From: Streptomonospora mangrovi
GTDB taxonomy: Bacteria; Actinomycetota; Actinomycetes; Streptosporangiales; Streptosporangiaceae
Assembly (NCBI RefSeq): GCF_027604915.1
Contig: NZ_JAJAQC010000005.1
Span: forward strand, 186,001 to 250,000
Direction: 5' to 3'
Length of the DNA stretch: 64,000 bases
This document shows positions 16,087-24,216 of this stretch, one piece after another; position 1 is the stretch's first letter, and the number at the start of each line of letters is the position of its first letter. The notes under the pieces were generated by a model. The model saw only the letters and a program-made list of their open reading frames with translations, searched no databases and had not been told where the DNA came from. A program made the translations under genes and the position numbers.

Positions 16087-17439
16087 TCAGCCGATCAGCT
16101 CGGCCTCGGGGTACTCCGGTGACGGCCCGTCGAGCAACGGCTGCTCCTCACCCCGCAGGTGCTCGGTGAAGAACGCCGCCAGGTAGGCCCGCTGCGCCGC
16201 GACACTGCGCTCGGCGTCGATCGTGCCCACCGACTCGGTGCGGGTCGTCTCCCAGGCCGGGCTGTCGGGGTGCAGCCGCTCCTCGATCCGCGCCAGGACC
16301 CACTGGTGGTCCGTGAAGCTCATGTGCTCGGCCTCGGCGAGGTACACCTCGGTGAACTCCCCTGTCGAGGCGGCGCGGAACCTGCTCCAGTCCGGGGCGT
16401 GCTCGCTGGTGTGCGGCAGCCCCTCCCGACCCGAGCTTCCGCCGCCCATGAGGAGGAAGGGCCGGGGCGCGCCCGCGAGGGTGGCCCGGGTCCAGTCCTC
16501 GTTGCCGACGTGGTAGGCCATGCTGCCGTCGAGGTTGGCGGCGGCGTCCACGCGGTCGTCCACCAGCATGGTCTCGGCCGCCGTTATCCCGCCCGCCGAG
16601 TGGCCGAACACGCCGGTGTGCGCCGGGTCCAGCGCCGCGCCCAGGCCGCGCGGCAGCGTCCGCCCGTCGTCGCCGGCGCCGGCGTCGGGGTTGCGCCCGG
16701 CGGCCAGCTCTGCCACGGCGTCGAGCGCGAGCCGGGTGTCGGCCACCCGGACCGCGATGGCCTCGCGCATCGTCTCGGGGTCGGAACCGGCGGCGGTGTC
16801 GCGCACGATCCGGCCGTCGGGGAACTCCACCGCCGCCGACTCGTAGGGGTGGTCCAGGGCGACCACGGCGAACCCCCGGCTCGCCAGGTCGGCGAGCTGG
16901 GCGGCGGCCTGGTAGCGCGTCTGGCGGAACCCGTGGGAGTACACCAGCACCGGCAGCCGCCCCGCCTCCGCGGCCACGGGGGCGCCCACCACGGCGCCGG
17001 CGCGGGCGCCGGCGAAGTCGACGGCGTCGCGCGCCAGCCCCACCTGCTCCAGTTCGTCGGCGAGGCGGCCGGCCGCGGCCGGGGAGGCGTAGGGTGCCGG
17101 GTCGCCGTCGGCGCCCTCGGCGGCCGGGTACCACACGGTCGCCATCAGCTCGCGCCGCTCGGAGCCCTCCACCCAGGGGTGGCCCCGCGTGGGGTCGACC
17201 AGGTGCAGGTCCACCTGGCCCACGGCGTAGGGGCCGGTGGGCGCGGGCGGGCGCAGCCGGACGGGATCGGGGTCGGCCACCGCCGAGACGACGGAGGGCA
17301 GGGCGCAGCAGGCGGCGAGCACCGCCGCTGCGGCGGTGTAGGCGAGCGCGCGGACGCGGCCGGGCGAGCGGCGGCGGTCGGCGGCCGCCGAGCCGCGTGC
17401 GGTGGAGTCGGGGGCCGTGGGGTCGGGGATCGTGGTCAT
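16087..17439 (-). CDS. Exported alpha/beta hydrolase (PAF-acetylhydrolase/polyester-hydrolase-like)
   Basis: 450 aa from ATG at 17439. The N-terminus has a basic patch (RRRSPGR) and a hydrophobic stretch ending ...AVLAACCALPSVVSAVA. It could be read by signal peptidase, or LAAC could serve as a lipobox. Nucleophile elbow: GVFGHSAGG. Oxyanion-side motif: VLVYSHGFRQTRYQ. The likely acid is in the ANLDGSMAY region, and the His is in YLAEAEHMSFTDH. The layout (LMATVWYPA near the start, Ser in GHSAGG) is that of the plasma PAF-acetylhydrolase/dienelactone-like lipase group. Likely an extracellular or wall-associated esterase; substrate unknown. Monocistronic. Confidence 0.8.
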   Translation of the reverse strand: MTTIPDPTAPDSTARGSAAADRRRSPGRVRALAYTAAAAVLAACCALPSVVSAVADPDPVRLRPPAPTGPYAVGQVDLHLVDPTRGHPWVEGSERRELMATVWYPAAEGADGDPAPYASPAAAGRLADELEQVGLARDAVDFAGARAGAVVGAPVAAEAGRLPVLVYSHGFRQTRYQAAAQLADLASRGFAVVALDHPYESAAVEFPDGRIVRDTAAGSDPETMREAIAVRVADTRLALDAVAELAAGRNPDAGAGDDGRTLPRGLGAALDPAHTGVFGHSAGGITAAETMLVDDRVDAAANLDGSMAYHVGNEDWTRATLAGAPRPFLLMGGGSSGREGLPHTSEHAPDWSRFRAASTGEFTEVYLAEAEHMSFTDHQWVLARIEERLHPDSPAWETTRTESVGTIDAERSVAAQRAYLAAFFTEHLRGEEQPLLDGPSPEYPEAELIG

Positions 17440-18060
17440 GGTGCCATCGTCGCGCCGCCGCCCCGCCCCCCACATGACCCGGACGTCGCCGCCCCGCTAT
17501 CCCGATCGGCATATCCGGGCGGAAGACAGGCGCAGGAGGGAACGCCGACTAGGCAGGCGGGCACGCCGGCCGACCCGCGGCGGAGAAGCGTAGGCAGAGG
17601 CAGTGCCAACCGGTCAGGCGGACACGCGACAGCCAGGCTGCGGCGGCGGGGCCGCCTGGGTACCGGCCGCCCCCTCGGCCGGTCCGGCAACGGATGCGCC
17701 CGCCCGACCACCGACGGACACGGAGCCGACCGGGGCCAGGACCGGGCCGCCGCCCGGCGGACACACGCCCACCGGGCAGTGACGGACGTATGCCGACTGA
17801 ACCACCGGGTCGCCGGTCGGCCCGGTCGCGCCGACGGCGGGCGGGCGGCGTCCACTCGGCGGCCTGCCCGGTCTGCTCGGCCGCCGCCAGTGGACAGGCC
17901 CCGAGCGGGCAGGCAGCGCCCGCGCGCGCCCGACCGCCCACCTGTCACCGTCCGCACGCTCACCGGTCCCCCGGCGGCGCCTGGCCGGGCACTACCCCGC
18001 ACCCGCAGCCACGCCTACGCCCTCGGCCATGCCCACGGCCGCATCCGCAGTCGCTCCGCG
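17440..18060. other. 620-nt intergenic region, no gene seen
   Basis: Very GC-rich with CGGCCG, GGCGGC and CCGGTC clusters. Open frames have no start with a usable ribosome site and no protein-like composition. The first about 60 nt hold the promoter of the alpha/beta hydrolase. The remainder may be the 3' end of the catabolic operon transcript. Confidence 0.4.
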
Positions 18061-18093
18061 TCAGTGCGGGTCAGTGCGGGTCAGTGCGGGTCA
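18061..18093. repeat. Tandem 10-bp repeat running into the SDR stop codon
   Basis: TCAGTGCGGG occurs three times in perfect tandem and a fourth partial copy supplies the TCA that is the SDR stop codon on the minus strand. Every unit therefore repeats an in-register-shifted TGA just after the gene. Simple slippage product; no function assumed. Confidence 0.8.
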
Positions 18094-18855
18094 GTACTTG
18101 ACGTGCTTGCCGCCGTCGATGATGAGGGTCTCTCCGGTGACCGCGTCCATTTCCAGCATGGCCAGCAGGGCGTTCGCCACCTGCTCCGGCTGGGTGGTGG
18201 CGCGCAGGGGGATGGACTCCCGCTCCTGGCGGGCGAACTCGGCGAAGCCCTCCTCTCCGCGCAGCCCGGTCTGCCAGCGGGTGGCCACCGTGCCCGGGGC
18301 CACCGCGTTGACCCGCACCTCCGGGGCCAGGACGGCCGCCAAGGACCGGGTGAGCTGCTGGAGGGCGGCCTTGCTGACCCCGTAGGCGATGGAGGAGCCC
18401 CCGGCGCGGAACGCCGAGATGGACGAGGTGTTGACGATCGCGCCGCGCGCCTCCCGCAGCGGGCGCTCCAGGGCGCGGGCGCAGCGGAACGCGCCCACCA
18501 CGTTGACGTCGAGGATCTCGTGCCAGATGTCGTCGGTGAGGGCGCCGAGGTCGCCGGGCGGCACCGCGCGGGTGGTGGCGGCGTTGTTGACCAGGGCGTC
18601 GACCCGCCCGAACCGCTCCACCGCCCGCTCGGCCAGCGCCTCCACCTGGGCCGTGTCGGCGACGTCGGCCCGCACCGCCAGCGCGGGGGTGCCCAGCCGC
18701 TCCGCCTCGGCGGCGGTGGCCTCGGCCTCGGCGGCCGAGCGGGAGTAGGTCAGCACCACCCCGGCCGCGCCCCGGCGGGCCGCCTCCAGGCTCACCGCCC
18801 GTCCGATCCCGGTGCCGCCGCCCGTCACGACCAGCACGGATCCCTTGATGCGCAT
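18091..18855 (-). CDS. Short-chain dehydrogenase/reductase (last gene of the catabolic operon)
   Basis: 254 aa. ATG at 18855 is preferred over an ATG ten codons upstream because AAGGAGG sits 7 nt before it. It has TGGGTGIG for cofactor binding, NNAATT, and the catalytic set Ser (NTSSISAF) with YGVSK. The ending VTGETLIIDGGKHVKY is classical FabG-like. It is last in a four-gene leftward operon with a mannitol dehydrogenase, a permease and an Ldh2-type enzyme. Probably a sugar or sugar-acid oxidoreductase; cofactor not predictable with confidence. Confidence 0.85.
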   Translation of the reverse strand: MRIKGSVLVVTGGGTGIGRAVSLEAARRGAAGVVLTYSRSAAEAEATAAEAERLGTPALAVRADVADTAQVEALAERAVERFGRVDALVNNAATTRAVPPGDLGALTDDIWHEILDVNVVGAFRCARALERPLREARGAIVNTSSISAFRAGGSSIAYGVSKAALQQLTRSLAAVLAPEVRVNAVAPGTVATRWQTGLRGEEGFAEFARQERESIPLRATTQPEQVANALLAMLEMDAVTGETLIIDGGKHVKY

Positions 18856-18943
18856 GGCGCGTCCTCCTTGTTCGTCGTCGCTCAACGGTGCGGCCGAGCG
18901 GTCGCGGCCGCGCGGTCACTGCGGCCCCGCCATTGCCGCGCGG

Positions 18944-20413
18944 TCACGGCGCCGCCGCGCGCAGCGCCCCTTCGACGCCCTCGCGCTCCAGTTCGGCCAG
19001 CGCGTCGGCCACCCGGTCGCCCAGGTCGCGCCCGCTCCCCCCGCACAGCGCGGGCACCGGCCCGCGCAGCAGGTCCACCGCCTCGCGCGGCCCGCGCGCG
19101 GCCGCCAGTCCGGCGGCGACGCGCTCGGAGCCGGGGTCCAGGGCGGGACGTTCGTCCGGCGGCGTGCGCAGCAGGCGCGCCCACGCCGCCACCGCCAGGC
19201 ACGCCAGCCGGGGCTCGCGCCCGGCCGCCAGGTGCTCGGCGGCCGGGGCCAGCAGCCGCTGCGGCAGCTTCTCGGCGCCCTGGAGGGCGATCTGGGCCAG
19301 CCGGTGGCGCAGGCGCGGGTTGCCCAGGCGTCCCAGCAGCGCCTCGACGCCGGGCGGCTCGCCGCCGTGGGCGGCCGCGCTGGGCGCCAGCTCCCGCTCG
19401 TAGAGGGCCGCCAGGAACGGCCGCAGCACGGGGTGGCCCACGGCGTCGGCGACCGTCGCGGCGCCCAGCGGGAGGCCGAGGTAGGCCGCCGCCGAGTGCA
19501 CGGCGTTGACGCAGCGCAGCTTGACCGTCTCGTAGGGGGCGAGGTCGCCGACCAGGCGGGCGCCCACCCGGTCCCAGGCCGGGCGGGGCCCGGCGAAGGC
19601 GTCCTCGATGATCCAGGAGCGGTACGCCTCGCCGACCACGGCCGCGTCGTCGCGGTAGCCCAGCGCGGCGGCGACCCGCTCGGCGTCGCCCGGCTCGGCG
19701 GCGGGCACCACCTGGTCGACCACGGTGCCGCAGAACGCGGTGCGGGCGCTGATCCACTCCCACAGCGGACCGCCTTCGCGCTCGGGCAGCAGCGCGCAGA
19801 ACGACTCCACCAGGTCGCGCAGCAGCCGGCCGTTGGCCGGCAGGTTGTCGCAGCTCAGCACCGTCAGCGGCGGGCCGTCCAGGCGGCTGCGGACCTGGAG
19901 GCCGCGCACCAACTGCCCCACGGCGGTGCGCGGCGGGCGCCCGGCGGCGTCGGCGGCGGTCTCGGGGTCGTCCGGCGCCAGCCGGCCGGTGGCCGGGTCG
20001 TGGCGGTACCCGGCCTCGGTCACGGTGAGGGTGACGACGTGGGTGGTGGACGCGGCCACCGCCACCGCGAACCGCTCGGGCTCGTCGCGGGCCGAGACGG
20101 TGTCCGCGATCGCGCCCACCACGCGCAGCCGGTCGGCGCCGTCGGCCGCCCGGTCGGTGACCGTGTACAGCCCGTCCTGGGCGCGCAGCGCGTCGACCAC
20201 GGAGCGGCCCCGGCCGGCCGCCGCGCAGATCGACCAGTCGCCGCCCTCGGCGGCCATGGCCTCCTGGGTGAGGACCGCCTGGTGGGCGCGGTGGAAGGCG
20301 CCCGGCCCCAGGTGCACGATCCCCACCCCCGCCCCCTCGGGCGGCAGGCCGCGGACGGCCTCGGCGGGCAGGTGCGCCCGCGCGGCCCGGGACAGGCGCG
20401 GCGGGTGGTCCAT
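18944..20413 (-). CDS. Mannitol dehydrogenase/fructuronate reductase family enzyme
   Basis: 489 aa from ATG at 20413. The N-terminal signature VGIVHLGPGAFHRAHQA is diagnostic for long-chain mannitol dehydrogenases. The middle TVLSCDNLPANGRLLRDLV and the catalytic KLRCVNAVHSAAAYLG (K-N-H triad) are intact. The family interconverts polyols with ketoses (mannitol/fructose) or D-mannonate/D-fructuronate. The partners here (a metabolite:proton symporter and an Ldh2-like dehydrogenase) favour a sugar acid or polyol. The gap of 62 nt to the permease gene and 88 nt to the SDR gene suggest one transcript. Confidence 0.88.
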   Translation of the reverse strand: MDHPPRLSRAARAHLPAEAVRGLPPEGAGVGIVHLGPGAFHRAHQAVLTQEAMAAEGGDWSICAAAGRGRSVVDALRAQDGLYTVTDRAADGADRLRVVGAIADTVSARDEPERFAVAVAASTTHVVTLTVTEAGYRHDPATGRLAPDDPETAADAAGRPPRTAVGQLVRGLQVRSRLDGPPLTVLSCDNLPANGRLLRDLVESFCALLPEREGGPLWEWISARTAFCGTVVDQVVPAAEPGDAERVAAALGYRDDAAVVGEAYRSWIIEDAFAGPRPAWDRVGARLVGDLAPYETVKLRCVNAVHSAAAYLGLPLGAATVADAVGHPVLRPFLAALYERELAPSAAAHGGEPPGVEALLGRLGNPRLRHRLAQIALQGAEKLPQRLLAPAAEHLAAGREPRLACLAVAAWARLLRTPPDERPALDPGSERVAAGLAAARGPREAVDLLRGPVPALCGGSGRDLGDRVADALAELEREGVEGALRAAAP

Positions 20414-20475
20414 GGCGTGGCCTCCCCTCGTTGGGTCTCGTCTCGTCTGGGTGCGCGGCGGGCGGGTGGGCGGGG

Positions 20476-21939
20476 TCAGTCGGTCCCGCCGGCCGGGGTC
20501 CCACCGGCGGGGGTGCCGCCGGCGGGGGTGCCCTCGGTGCTGCCAGTGCCACCGGTGCCACGGGTGCTCCCGCCGCGTCCCGTCCCCACGATGCTGCCCT
20601 GGCTGGTCTCGAACGCGGTGATGTCGATCTCGCGTGTCTCGCGGGAGAACAGGAACGCCACCAGCGAGACCGCGCAGGCGCCCACCATCATCAGCGCCAC
20701 CAGCCACGGGTCGCCGCCGGAGTACTCCAGCAGGAACGACGCCACCACCGGCGAGAAGCCGGCGATCGCCGCGCCGATCTCGCGCGAGGCCGCGAACCCG
20801 GTGTAGCGCACGCCCGCGCCGAACAGCTCGGCGTAGAACGCGGGCTGCACCGCGATCATCGGCGCCAGGCCCAGGGTGGTGGCCACCAGCAGCGCCAGCC
20901 AGATCACCACCGGCTCACCGGTGTTGAGCAGGAAGAAGAAGGGGTAGGCGAACAGCGCCGTGAACACCACGCTGAAGATGTTCACCGGCCGCCGCCCGAT
21001 GCGGTCCGACAGCGCGCCGTAGACCGGCTGGAGCAGGATGACCGCCACGCCGAAGGCGATCACACCGGTCAGCGCCACCCAGCGCGGCTGGTCCAGGGTG
21101 GCGGTCAGGTAGGACACGCTGAACGTGGCGTAGATGTAGACGACGGCGGTGTCGGCGATGTGCGCGCCGATCCCCACCAGGAAGCTGCCGGGGTAGCGGG
21201 TGAGCGCCCGCAGGATCGGCACCTTGACGGTGGTGCGGTTGGCCGCCGCGCGCAGGAACACCGGCGACTCCGCCACCCGCAGCCGCAGGTACAGCGACAC
21301 CCCGATGAGCAGGAAGCTCAGCAGGAACGGCAGCCGCCAGCCCCAGGAGTACAGCGCCTCGTCGGGCAGGAAGCCCACCAGCAGGAACACCACCGTGCCC
21401 ATGACCAGGCCGATCTGCACGCCGGTCTGGGCGTAGGAGCCGTAGTAGCCGCGCCGGGCGGGCGGGGCGTGCTCCGACAGCAGTGTGGAGGCGCCGCCGA
21501 ACTCCGCGCCGGCGCCCAGGCCCTGGCAGACCCGCAGCAGGGTCAGCAGCACGGGCGCCCAGATCCCGATCACCGGGTAGGTCGGCAGCAGGCCGATGAG
21601 CCCGGTGGAGACGCCCATGATCAGGGTGGTGATCACCAGCGTGGTGCGCCGGCCGAAGCGGTCGCCGATGTGGCCGAACACGAAGCCGCCCAGCGGGCGG
21701 AACACGAACCCCACCGCGAAGCTGGCGAAGGCCACCAGGGTGCCCACGGCCGGGTCGGCGTCGGTGAAGAACAGCGTGTTGAAGACGAGGGCGGCGGCCG
21801 TGCCGTAGATGAAGAAGTCGTACCACTCCAGCGCGGTGCCCACGAGCGAGGCCAGCACGACGCGGCGCATCTGGTCGGGTGGGGTGGGTCCGGCGGGTCC
21901 GGTGCTGCCGGGGGCGGGCGCCCCCTCGTGTGCGGTCAT
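20476..21939 (-). CDS. MHS-type major facilitator transporter (metabolite:H+ symporter)
   Basis: 487 aa from ATG at 21939. About twelve hydrophobic segments. The MHS start ASLVGTALEWYDFFIYGTAAALVF, the motif FGHIGDRFGRRTTLV between TM2 and TM3 and the second-half repeat ALSDRIGRRPVNI are clear. Family members import carboxylates, sugar acids, shikimate or osmolytes. The C-terminal tail is a low-complexity cytoplasmic extension ending in three PAGGT repeats encoded by 15-bp tandem units, a likely slippage site. Second gene of the operon; it presumably imports the substrate handled by the three dehydrogenases. Confidence 0.88.
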   Translation of the reverse strand: MTAHEGAPAPGSTGPAGPTPPDQMRRVVLASLVGTALEWYDFFIYGTAAALVFNTLFFTDADPAVGTLVAFASFAVGFVFRPLGGFVFGHIGDRFGRRTTLVITTLIMGVSTGLIGLLPTYPVIGIWAPVLLTLLRVCQGLGAGAEFGGASTLLSEHAPPARRGYYGSYAQTGVQIGLVMGTVVFLLVGFLPDEALYSWGWRLPFLLSFLLIGVSLYLRLRVAESPVFLRAAANRTTVKVPILRALTRYPGSFLVGIGAHIADTAVVYIYATFSVSYLTATLDQPRWVALTGVIAFGVAVILLQPVYGALSDRIGRRPVNIFSVVFTALFAYPFFFLLNTGEPVVIWLALLVATTLGLAPMIAVQPAFYAELFGAGVRYTGFAASREIGAAIAGFSPVVASFLLEYSGGDPWLVALMMVGACAVSLVAFLFSRETREIDITAFETSQGSIVGTGRGGSTRGTGGTGSTEGTPAGGTPAGGTPAGGTD

Positions 21940-22057
21940 GGCGGTGTACTCCGTCTCTCCCCCGTCTAAGGTCAGCGGTCGGTCCGGGCGGCGGCTCGGG
22001 CGGCCCCGCGCGCGGGCGGGCCGTGGTGCCAGCGGTCCCGGAAGCGGTGGTGCGGTG

Positions 22058-23272
22058 TCAGTTGTGCGGGCGCGGCTCCTCCGGCGGGGACGGCCGCGCG
22101 CCGCCGTCCCCGCCGCCCCCGGTGCCGGCGGCGCGGTCGGCGCCCCGTGCGTCCGCTCCGCCGGGGGGCAGCAGGTCGAGCAGGTCGTTCCAGGTGGCGG
22201 CCGGCACCGGGATCCCGGCGGCGGTGCGCTCGGCGCGCGCCCGCCGCTCGACGTCGCCGGGCACCAGGACCTCGGTGTGGCCCTGCGCGGCGGGGGTGCG
22301 CCGCAGCTCGTCGGTGAAGTCCTCGACCTGGGCGCGGAACACCGCGGGCGGCAGGAACCGGGCGGGGTCGACGCCCATCAGCACCGTGCCGTTGCCGCCG
22401 TCGTAGTCGGGCAGGCAGGAGATCCCGCCGCCGGACAGCAGCCCGCCCACCGCCTCGATCATCACGCTGAGGCCGTAGCCCTTGTGGCCGGCGAAGGGCA
22501 GCAGCGCGCCGCCGCCGTAGAAGTCGCCGGGCTCGGTGGAGACGCGGCCGGCGGGGTCGAGCAGCACGCCGTCGGGCGCCGGCTCGCCCCGGGCGCGCAG
22601 CATGGCGAGCTTGCCCTCGGCGATGGCGGAGGTGGCCCAGTCCATGACGACCGGCTCGCCGCCCCCGGGGTCGCCGGGTGCGGCGGGGCCGCAGGGCAGC
22701 GCCCAGGCCAGCGGGTTGGTGCCCAGCCGGCGTTCGCGCCCGCCGAAGGGCGCCACGGTGGGATCGACGTTGCACAGTGCGATCCCGATGTGCCCGGCGC
22801 GCGCCATGGCCTCGACGTACTCGCCCAGGCGGCCGATGTGGTTGCACTCGCGGACGGCGGCCACGCCGATCCCGTGGGAGCGCACCGCCTCCTCCAGCGC
22901 CTCGACGGCCGCCGCGGCGGCGATCTGCCCGAAGGCGCGGTGCCCCCGGACGGTGACGACCGCGCCGTCGCGGCCGGTGACCTCGGGCCGGGCGGCGGGG
23001 TCGATGCGGCCCAGGCGCACCGCCCGCGCGTAGACGGGCAGCCGGCGCACGCCGTGGGAGTCGTGGCCGACCAGGTTGGCGCCCACCAGGGAGGCCGCCA
23101 CCGCACGGGCGGTGTCGGGCGGCGCGCCCATGTGCGCCAGCGCCGACTCCGCCATGGCGGTCAACTCGTCGGCGGACACCACACGCGGCGCGGCCTCGGC
23201 GTCGAGCCCGCCCTGCCCGCCGGTGTCCATCCATCCGTCGCCGCCAACCGGCGCCCGCCCCCCGTTGTGCAC
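22058..23272 (-). CDS. Ldh2/MdhC-type NAD(P)-dependent dehydrogenase (first gene of the catabolic operon)
   Basis: 404 aa. GTG at 23272 is chosen because GGGGAGGA lies 3-4 nt upstream; an in-frame ATG at 23230 is the alternative. Family marks: VSADELTAMAESALAHMGAP, the catalytic HDSHGVRRLPVYAR, ECNHIGRLGEYVE, VMDWATSAIAEGKL and GHKGYGLSVMIE. This non-Rossmann family reduces or oxidises 2-oxo/2-hydroxy acids (malate, ureidoglycolate, sulfolactate, 2,3-diketogulonate). The last 40 residues are a Gly/Arg/Pro tail outside the fold. It lies just downstream of a perfect palindrome and is probably the first gene induced by substrate. Confidence 0.85.
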   Translation of the reverse strand: MHNGGRAPVGGDGWMDTGGQGGLDAEAAPRVVSADELTAMAESALAHMGAPPDTARAVAASLVGANLVGHDSHGVRRLPVYARAVRLGRIDPAARPEVTGRDGAVVTVRGHRAFGQIAAAAAVEALEEAVRSHGIGVAAVRECNHIGRLGEYVEAMARAGHIGIALCNVDPTVAPFGGRERRLGTNPLAWALPCGPAAPGDPGGGEPVVMDWATSAIAEGKLAMLRARGEPAPDGVLLDPAGRVSTEPGDFYGGGALLPFAGHKGYGLSVMIEAVGGLLSGGGISCLPDYDGGNGTVLMGVDPARFLPPAVFRAQVEDFTDELRRTPAAQGHTEVLVPGDVERRARAERTAAGIPVPAATWNDLLDLLPPGGADARGADRAAGTGGGGDGGARPSPPEEPRPHN

Positions 23273-23296
23273 GGATCCTCCCCTGGTCCAGCGCGT

Positions 23297-23317
23297 GCGT
23301 TTCATTGAATGAAACGC
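23297..23317. promoter_or_regulatory. Operator palindrome of the catabolic operon
   Basis: GCGTTTCATT and AATGAAACGC flank a single G: a perfect 10+1+10 dyad, A/T-rich against its surroundings, 24 nt upstream of the Ldh2-type gene start. Position and symmetry fit a repressor site overlapping the promoter. IclR- or GntR-family proteins commonly bind such TTTCATT-like dyads in polyol and acid operons, but the family is a guess. The likely regulator gene is not in the window. Confidence 0.7.
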
Positions 23318-23554
23318 CATTCCATTGCGTTGCCCTGCATGGTGGCACAGATGTGAGGACATGTGAAGGGGGTCACAGCAATGGGTGCGCAACGCCGCCC
23401 ACGGAACCGACTGAGGTACGGATCCCGAGGTCAGGGACGGGCGATCACCCGGAGGAGGCCGGGGCGGACACCGGCGCGAAGCCCGGGAAGCAGTGCGCAG
23501 AAACCGGAGGGCGGGGCGCGGAGCCGGAGGGCCGGGGCGCGATGACCGGGAAGA

Positions 23555-23697
23555 GGGGCGCGGCGACCGGGGAACGGGCCGGGCGCCTGAATCGGGGCCG
23601 GAACGGGACTTGGCGCCCGGAAAGAGCGGTGCAGCGGGCGCGGGTGCAGCGGGGCGCGGCGACCGGGGAACGGGCCGGGCGCCTGAATCGGGGCCGG
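23555..23697. repeat. Perfect 47-bp direct repeat, 96-bp period
   Basis: The 47 nt at 23555-23601 recur exactly at 23651-23697, beginning GGGGCGCGGCGACCGGGG and ending GAATCGGGGCCGG. Partial relatives (GGGGCGCGATGACCGGG at about 23534) precede the first copy. Offset 96 is a multiple of three, but no convincing gene covers it. Confidence 0.9.
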
Positions 23698-23948
23698 TGA
23701 CCGCAGAGCCGGGCGCGAGGCCGGACACGGCGGCCCGGACGTGCGTGGCGGGCGGGGCACAGGGCGGGTGCGAAGCCGAAGGGCGGGCGGCGGGCGCGGC
23801 CCTGTCGGATGCCCCGGCCCGTGGCCGGGGGCGGGGCGGACGGCCGCTCTCCGGGCCGCAACAGGCCGGAGGACAGGACAGATCCCCGGGCTTGGCCCCG
23901 CCTGTGCGGAGCCTGCCGGCTGGACAAGGTCCGGCGCCCGGGGATCCG

Positions 23949-24060
23949 GGTGTCCGTTGTGGATTCGCTAGGGCGAATCGATCACTCGTGCCGTCCTAGC
24001 GGACGGACACCTCGCTAGTCCCAAGCTTCATCACTGTCAGGACCACCTCCTTTCCTGCGT
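23949..24060 (-). ncRNA. Candidate structured RNA or leader: nested inverted repeats next to a strong Shine-Dalgarno-like sequence
   Basis: Outer arms GGTGTCCGT (23949-23957) and ACGGACACC (24003-24011) enclose inner arms CGCTAGG (23966-23972) and CCTAGCG (23995-24001). An overlapping alternative dyad is ATTCGC/GCGAAT (23963-23978). On the minus strand this lies 3' of AAAGGAGG (about 24048-24055) and a short frame ATG-AAG-CTT-GGG that stops inside the hairpin after 11 codons. GC falls well below the surroundings. No coding explanation works, and the direction is uncertain. The complementary structure suggests a conserved RNA or a protein-binding site. Not identified with a known RNA family. 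Confidence 0.4.
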
Positions 24061-24203
24061 GGCTCCGACAGTACGACCCGCGTGCCGAACGGGGCAAATG
24101 TTTTTTCGGTGCCCTGCCCCACGTCCTTCGGGAGGCCCCGGCGGCCCTCTTCGGCGAGGTCCGCCGCCCGCCCCGCGCCGCCCGGCGGCGCGGGGCGGGC
24201 GCA

Positions 24204-24209
24204 TACCAT
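24204..24209 (+). promoter_or_regulatory. -10 box of a leaderless ygfZ-like gene
   Basis: TACCAT ends 7 nt before the ATG, placing the transcription start at or next to the start codon. Only a weak GGGAG is present. Confidence 0.5.
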
Positions 24210-24216
24210 CGGGAGT

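Larger units (their letters stand above)
23318..24203. other. Gene-free 0.9-kb region with direct and inverted repeats
   Basis: Open frames here overlap on several strands, are Gly/Arg/Pro-rich and are built from repeated DNA, so I call none. The content I can support is the 47-bp direct repeat and the nested inverted-repeat element listed separately. The rest is variants of GGGCGCG and GACCGGG. Confidence 0.45.

Noticed and set aside
16159-19509. Very long plus-strand open frame (over 1,100 codons) opposite the hydrolase and SDR genes
   Set aside because: It is the antisense of verified genes; composition is Arg/Gly/His/Ala-rich with no domain, and high GC makes long antisense frames common.
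23305-23700. 131-codon plus-strand frame over the 47-bp repeats
   Set aside because: Composed of repeat DNA, starts inside the operator palindrome, no ribosome site.
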